In this document: positions 60,948-64,000 of the stretch, piece by piece
Position numbering within the stretch: the stretch's first letter is position 1
Layout: every line of letters starts with the position of its first letter
Assembly (NCBI RefSeq): GCF_020524495.1
Contig: NZ_JAIVLB010000017.1
Coordinates: 1 to 64,000 of the forward strand
Length of the DNA stretch: 64,000 bases
Direction: 5' to 3'
DNA from: Bacillus stratosphericus
Lineage (GTDB): Bacteria > Bacillota > Bacilli > Bacillales > Bacillaceae
The notes under the pieces: model-generated
The model's input: the letters and a program-made list of their open reading frames with translations, nothing else
Database searches by the model: none
What the model was told of the DNA's origin: nothing
Program-made: the position numbers and the translations under genes

Positions 60948-63677
60948 TTAGTTGTTTGACAATTTTTCTCGCAGTACCATTTGAAGGATACCGCCATGAC
61001 GATAGTAGTCAATTTCGACTTCACTATCAAAGCGAACAACCACTTCAAATGTTTTCTCATTGCCATCTGTATCAATTGCTTTTACAGTGACTAGATCACG
61101 CGGACGAACTGTTTCGTCAACAACCACTTCAAATGTTTCTGTTCCTGTGAGTCCATAAGTCTCAGCACTTTCCCCGTCTTTAAACTGCAAAGGAAGTACA
61201 CCCATGAATACAAGGTTACTTCTGTGGATTCGCTCAAAGCTTTCAGCTAGAACAAATTTAATGCCAAGAAGGTTTGTTCCTTTTGCAGCCCAGTCACGTG
61301 AAGATCCCATTCCGTAGTCTTTACCTGCTAAAATGGCAAGACCCGTTCCATCCTCTTTATAACGCATGCATGCATCATAAATGGATGTGACTTCACCAGT
61401 TGGCCAATAAGTTGTATATCCGCCTTCTGTTCCTGGTGCAATCTGGTTCTTAATACGGATGTTTGCAAATGTACCTCTCATCATGACATGGTGGTTACCA
61501 CGGCGAGATCCATATGAGTTAAAGTCTCTAGGCGACACGCCTCTTTCTTGCAAATATTTACCTGCAGGTGTGTCCTTACCAATTGCTCCAGCAGGAGAAA
61601 TATGGTCAGTTGTGACTGAATCACCGAACTTCGCAACTATGCGCAGGCCTTTAAGTGGTTCAACTTTACCAGGTTCAACTGATAGGTTTTCAAAGAATGG
61701 CGGGTTCGCAATGTATGTTGAATCTTCATCCCATTTATACAATGCATCATCCGTCGTTTTAATTTCATTCCAGCGGTCATTGCTGTCAAAGACAGTTTCA
61801 TACTCTGAACGGAATAACTCAGGTGTGACAGTGGTTTTAACGACACTGTTGATTTCGTCCATTGATGGCCAAATGTCATTGAAATAAACGTTTTCACCAT
61901 TTTTATCAACACCGATAGGGTCTTTTGTTAAGTCAATATCAACTGTTCCAGCAAGTGCATACGCTACAACTAATGGTGGAGATGCAAGGTAGTTCCCTTT
62001 AACAAGAGGATGGATACGACCTTCAAAGTTACGGTTACCTGATAAAACTGAAGTAATCAGCAGATCATTTTCAGAGACAGCTTCTTCGATTTCTTTTGCA
62101 AGCGGTCCTGAGTTTCCGATACATGTTGTACAGCCATACCCGACAATGTTAAATCCAAGATCCCTTAGGTATGGAAGAAGTCCTGATTTCACAAGGTATC
62201 CTGTTACAACCTTAGAACCTGGCGCTAGTGACGTTTTCACATAGTTTGGTACCTTCATACCAAGCTCACTTGCTTTCTTTGCGACAAGACCTGCCCCGAT
62301 CAAGACGTAAGGGTTAGATGTATTTGTACAGCTCGTAATCGCTGCAATCGCAATTGCACCTGTCTTCATGACAGCTTTTTCACCGTTCTGAAGATTAAAT
62401 TCTATTTGTTTATCCCGCTCAGATTTATCTAAACCGAATCCTTGGTTCCCTGCTGGGCTTTCAAGGTGTTTATGGAACGTTTCTTTCATTTCAGAAAGTG
62501 AAATCAAATCTTGTGGACGTTTTGGACCAGACAAGTTTGACTCAATTTTAGAAAGATCAATTTCCACAACCTCAGTAAAAATTGGTTCCTCAGCATCTGG
62601 GGTATAGAATAAACCATTTGCGCGAGAATATTCTTCAACGATATTAATTTGTTCTTCATCACGGCCAGTTAGGCGAAGATATGCAAGAGCTTCCGCATCT
62701 ACTGGGAAGAATCCGCAAGTAGCACCGTATTCAGGAGCCATATTGGCAATGGTTGCACGGTCAGCTAATGGCAGCTGTGCAACGCCTGGTCCGAAGAATT
62801 CAACGAACTTATTGACAACGCCTTTTTCACGTAATACCTGTGTGACTTTTAATGCCAGGTCAGTTGCAGTCGTTCCGTTTGGAAGCTCCCCAACTAACTT
62901 GGCACCAATGACTTCTGGCACTGGGAAGTAAGAAGGCTGACCAAGCATACCAGCTTCCGCTTCAATACCGCCAACTCCCCATCCAAGAACACCAATTCCA
63001 TTAATCATTGTAGTATGAGAGTCAGTACCAACTAGCGTATCTGGGTAAGTGATGATCTCACCATCTTCTTCAATTGCATGAACAACACTTGCAAGATACT
63101 CTAAGTTCACTTGGTGAACAATCCCTGTCGCAGGCGGAACCGCTTGATAGTTGTTAAACGCTTTCTTGGCCCAGCTAAGAAAGTTATAACGCTCTGCGTT
63201 ACGTTCAAACTCTAAATCCATGTTAATGTTTAGTGCGTCTTCAGTTCCAGCTTTGTCAACTTGAACAGAGTGGTCAATCACAAGGTCAACTGGAATTTCA
63301 GGATTGATTTTATCCGGATCTCCACCGACATCTGCCATTGCTTTTCTTAAAGAAGCAAGGTCAACGACGGCTGGTACACCCGTAAAGTCTTGTAAAATAA
63401 CACGAGATGGTTTAAATGGAACATCAATCTCTTTAACCTCGGCAGTTCCCCATTTTGCCAAGTTCTCAACGTGTTCCTTTTTGATCACTCTACCGTCTAC
63501 TTGACGAAGCACTGATTCTAACAGTACCTTAATAGAATAAGGCAATTTAGAAACATTTCCGATCCCTTGTTTTTCAAGTGCTTCTAGCGAATAATAGTGA
63601 TATGTTTTTCCATTTGTCGAAAACGTTTTTCTAGATTGAAAAGCGTCTTGTTTAGCGACTTGCTGCTGTTTCGACAT
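60948..63677 (-). CDS. citB: aconitate hydratase
   Basis: A 909-residue aconitase of the IRP/AcnA type, equal to B. subtilis CitB. The cluster Cys ligands are in [11 protein letters not shown] (about 445) and [12 protein letters not shown] (about 510). The swivel domain has [13 protein letters not shown] and [13 protein letters not shown]. It interconverts citrate and isocitrate, and as apo-protein can bind RNA. The ATG at 63677 has AAAGGGGG upstream; the longer frame starts without a site. Confidence 0.96.
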   Translation of the reverse strand: MSKQQQVAKQDAFQSRKTFSTNGKTYHYYSLEALEKQGIGNVSKLPYSIKVLLESVLRQVDGRVIKKEHVENLAKWGTAEVKEIDVPFKPSRVILQDFTGVPAVVDLASLRKAMADVGGDPDKINPEIPVDLVIDHSVQVDKAGTEDALNINMDLEFERNAERYNFLSWAKKAFNNYQAVPPATGIVHQVNLEYLASVVHAIEEDGEIITYPDTLVGTDSHTTMINGIGVLGWGVGGIEAEAGMLGQPSYFPVPEVIGAKLVGELPNGTTATDLALKVTQVLREKGVVNKFVEFFGPGVAQLPLADRATIANMAPEYGATCGFFPVDAEALAYLRLTGRDEEQINIVEEYSRANGLFYTPDAEEPIFTEVVEIDLSKIESNLSGPKRPQDLISLSEMKETFHKHLESPAGNQGFGLDKSERDKQIEFNLQNGEKAVMKTGAIAIAAITSCTNTSNPYVLIGAGLVAKKASELGMKVPNYVKTSLAPGSKVVTGYLVKSGLLPYLRDLGFNIVGYGCTTCIGNSGPLAKEIEEAVSENDLLITSVLSGNRNFEGRIHPLVKGNYLASPPLVVAYALAGTVDIDLTKDPIGVDKNGENVYFNDIWPSMDEINSVVKTTVTPELFRSEYETVFDSNDRWNEIKTTDDALYKWDEDSTYIANPPFFENLSVEPGKVEPLKGLRIVAKFGDSVTTDHISPAGAIGKDTPAGKYLQERGVSPRDFNSYGSRRGNHHVMMRGTFANIRIKNQIAPGTEGGYTTYWPTGEVTSIYDACMRYKEDGTGLAILAGKDYGMGSSRDWAAKGTNLLGIKFVLAESFERIHRSNLVFMGVLPLQFKDGESAETYGLTGTETFEVVVDETVRPRDLVTVKAIDTDGNEKTFEVVVRFDSEVEIDYYRHGGILQMVLREKLSNN

Positions 63678-63790
63678 GTCCAAAATCCCCCTTTTGATGA
63701 TCAAGATCAATTTCAATTCTCAGAAAAATCGTCGTGTTTCACCACAATTTTCTCACAATTTCATCTTAAAACAATTTCTTACATAAGTAA

Positions 63791-63806
63791 ATAACAATGC
63801 TTTTAT
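63791..63806. promoter_or_regulatory. possible CcpC-type site upstream of citB
   Basis: ATAA-CAATGCTT-TTAT resembles the ATAA-N7-TTAT dyad bound by CcpC, with one extra spacer base. Position about 115 nt before the citB start is plausible. Confidence 0.3.
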
Positions 63807-63849
63807 TAAATTCAATAAGTCTAGATTATCAATAGGAAATGATTCCTTT

Positions 63850-63879
63850 TCATAAACTAAGTGGTGCGGGATCATACTA
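63850..63879 (+). promoter_or_regulatory. sigma-G promoter of sspO
   Basis: TCATA (63850-63854), 18 nt, then CATACTA (63873-63879), a full match to the forespore sigma-G consensus gnATR-N18-CATnMTA. Confidence 0.75.
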
Positions 63880-63897
63880 CAAATGAGGTGATAGAAC

Positions 63898-64000
63898 ATG
63901 ACAAAACGAAAAGTAAATCATGTCATTAACGGCATGAACGCAGCCAAAAGCCAAGGAAAAGGTGCAGGATATATAGAAAATGATCAGCACGTTTTAACTG
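63898..64000 (+). CDS. sspO: small acid-soluble spore protein O (partial)
   Basis: The first 34 codons, MTKRKVNHVINGMNAAKSQG then KGAGYIENDQHVLT, match SspO (about 48 residues); the end lies outside the window. GAGGTG lies 8 nt before the ATG. Divergent from citB, as in B. subtilis. Confidence 0.93.
   Translation, partial: MTKRKVNHVINGMNAAKSQGKGAGYIENDQHVLT

Overview
The window reads as chromosome of a Firmicute of the genus Bacillus, most likely the B. pumilus/safensis/altitudinis group. The genus is supported by spore-specific small proteins (SspN, Tlp, SspO), strong AGGAGG-type ribosome binding sites, frequent TTG/GTG starts and a gene order close to the B. subtilis yng, ysf, cysJI, yfi, parEC and yne-citB neighbourhoods. 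The species group is an inference from gene content and could not be tested by alignment.

Layout. 1-3 kb: acetate-family transporter, uroporphyrinogen-III-synthase-like protein, DedA protein YngC and a decayed yngB. 3-7 kb: glycolate oxidase subunits (ysfCD) with their CdaR-type regulator. 7-20 kb: a tyrosine phosphatase, YngK and the complete leucine/isovalerate catabolic operon yngJ-I-H-HB-G-F-E plus an acyl-CoA synthetase. 20-23.7 kb: sulfite reductase cysJI. 23.86-31.16 kb: a 7.3-kb Tn3-family transposon, delimited here by 38-bp inverted repeats and a 5-bp AAAAA target duplication. 31.2-33.4 kb: aldehyde dehydrogenase remnant, then two DMT transporters around a frameshifted Crp/Fnr regulator. 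33.4-41.3 kb: a second, decayed Tn3-family element of Tn1546 type carrying a BceRS-BceAB/YxdJKLM-YxeA-like peptide-resistance module. 41.3-51.5 kb: phospholipase-D protein, MFS drug exporter with a wrecked MarR gene, KtrB/KtrC potassium uptake, and a YfiY/YfiZ/YfhA siderophore importer. 52-64 kb: conserved core (parC, parE, yneT, plsY, yneR, yneP, tlp, sspN, an FbpB-like protein, yneN, citB, sspO).

The standout is the passenger of the first transposon: an AT-rich operon that looks like an undescribed RiPP (ribosomally made, modified peptide) pathway. A 29-codon gene encodes a peptide ending in the tandem repeat VVRC-VVRC. Next come a strong hairpin and four overlapping or closely spaced genes: an M50 membrane metalloprotease, a ureohydrolase with all arginase metal ligands (candidate peptide arginase, Arg to ornithine), an LpxL/LPLAT-like acyltransferase whose acidic active-site residue is replaced by Arg, and a spermidine-synthase-fold SAM enzyme with a C-terminal extension. 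A TetR regulator with two matching operators and an MFS exporter precede them. I infer an ornithine-containing, possibly N-acylated and N-methylated or aminopropylated peptide. No radical SAM, LanM or YcaO enzyme is present, so it fits none of the classical RiPP classes.

The second element is of interest because a peptide-sensing resistance module occupies the position that the van genes hold in Tn1546. Two TTACA-N4-TGTAA operators and a divergent 27-codon hydrophobic peptide gene accompany it. Several genes are decaying (yngB, an aldehyde dehydrogenase, a Crp/Fnr regulator, marR fused to iolB debris, a multicopper oxidase, a DUF418 protein), mostly at the edges of these acquired segments.
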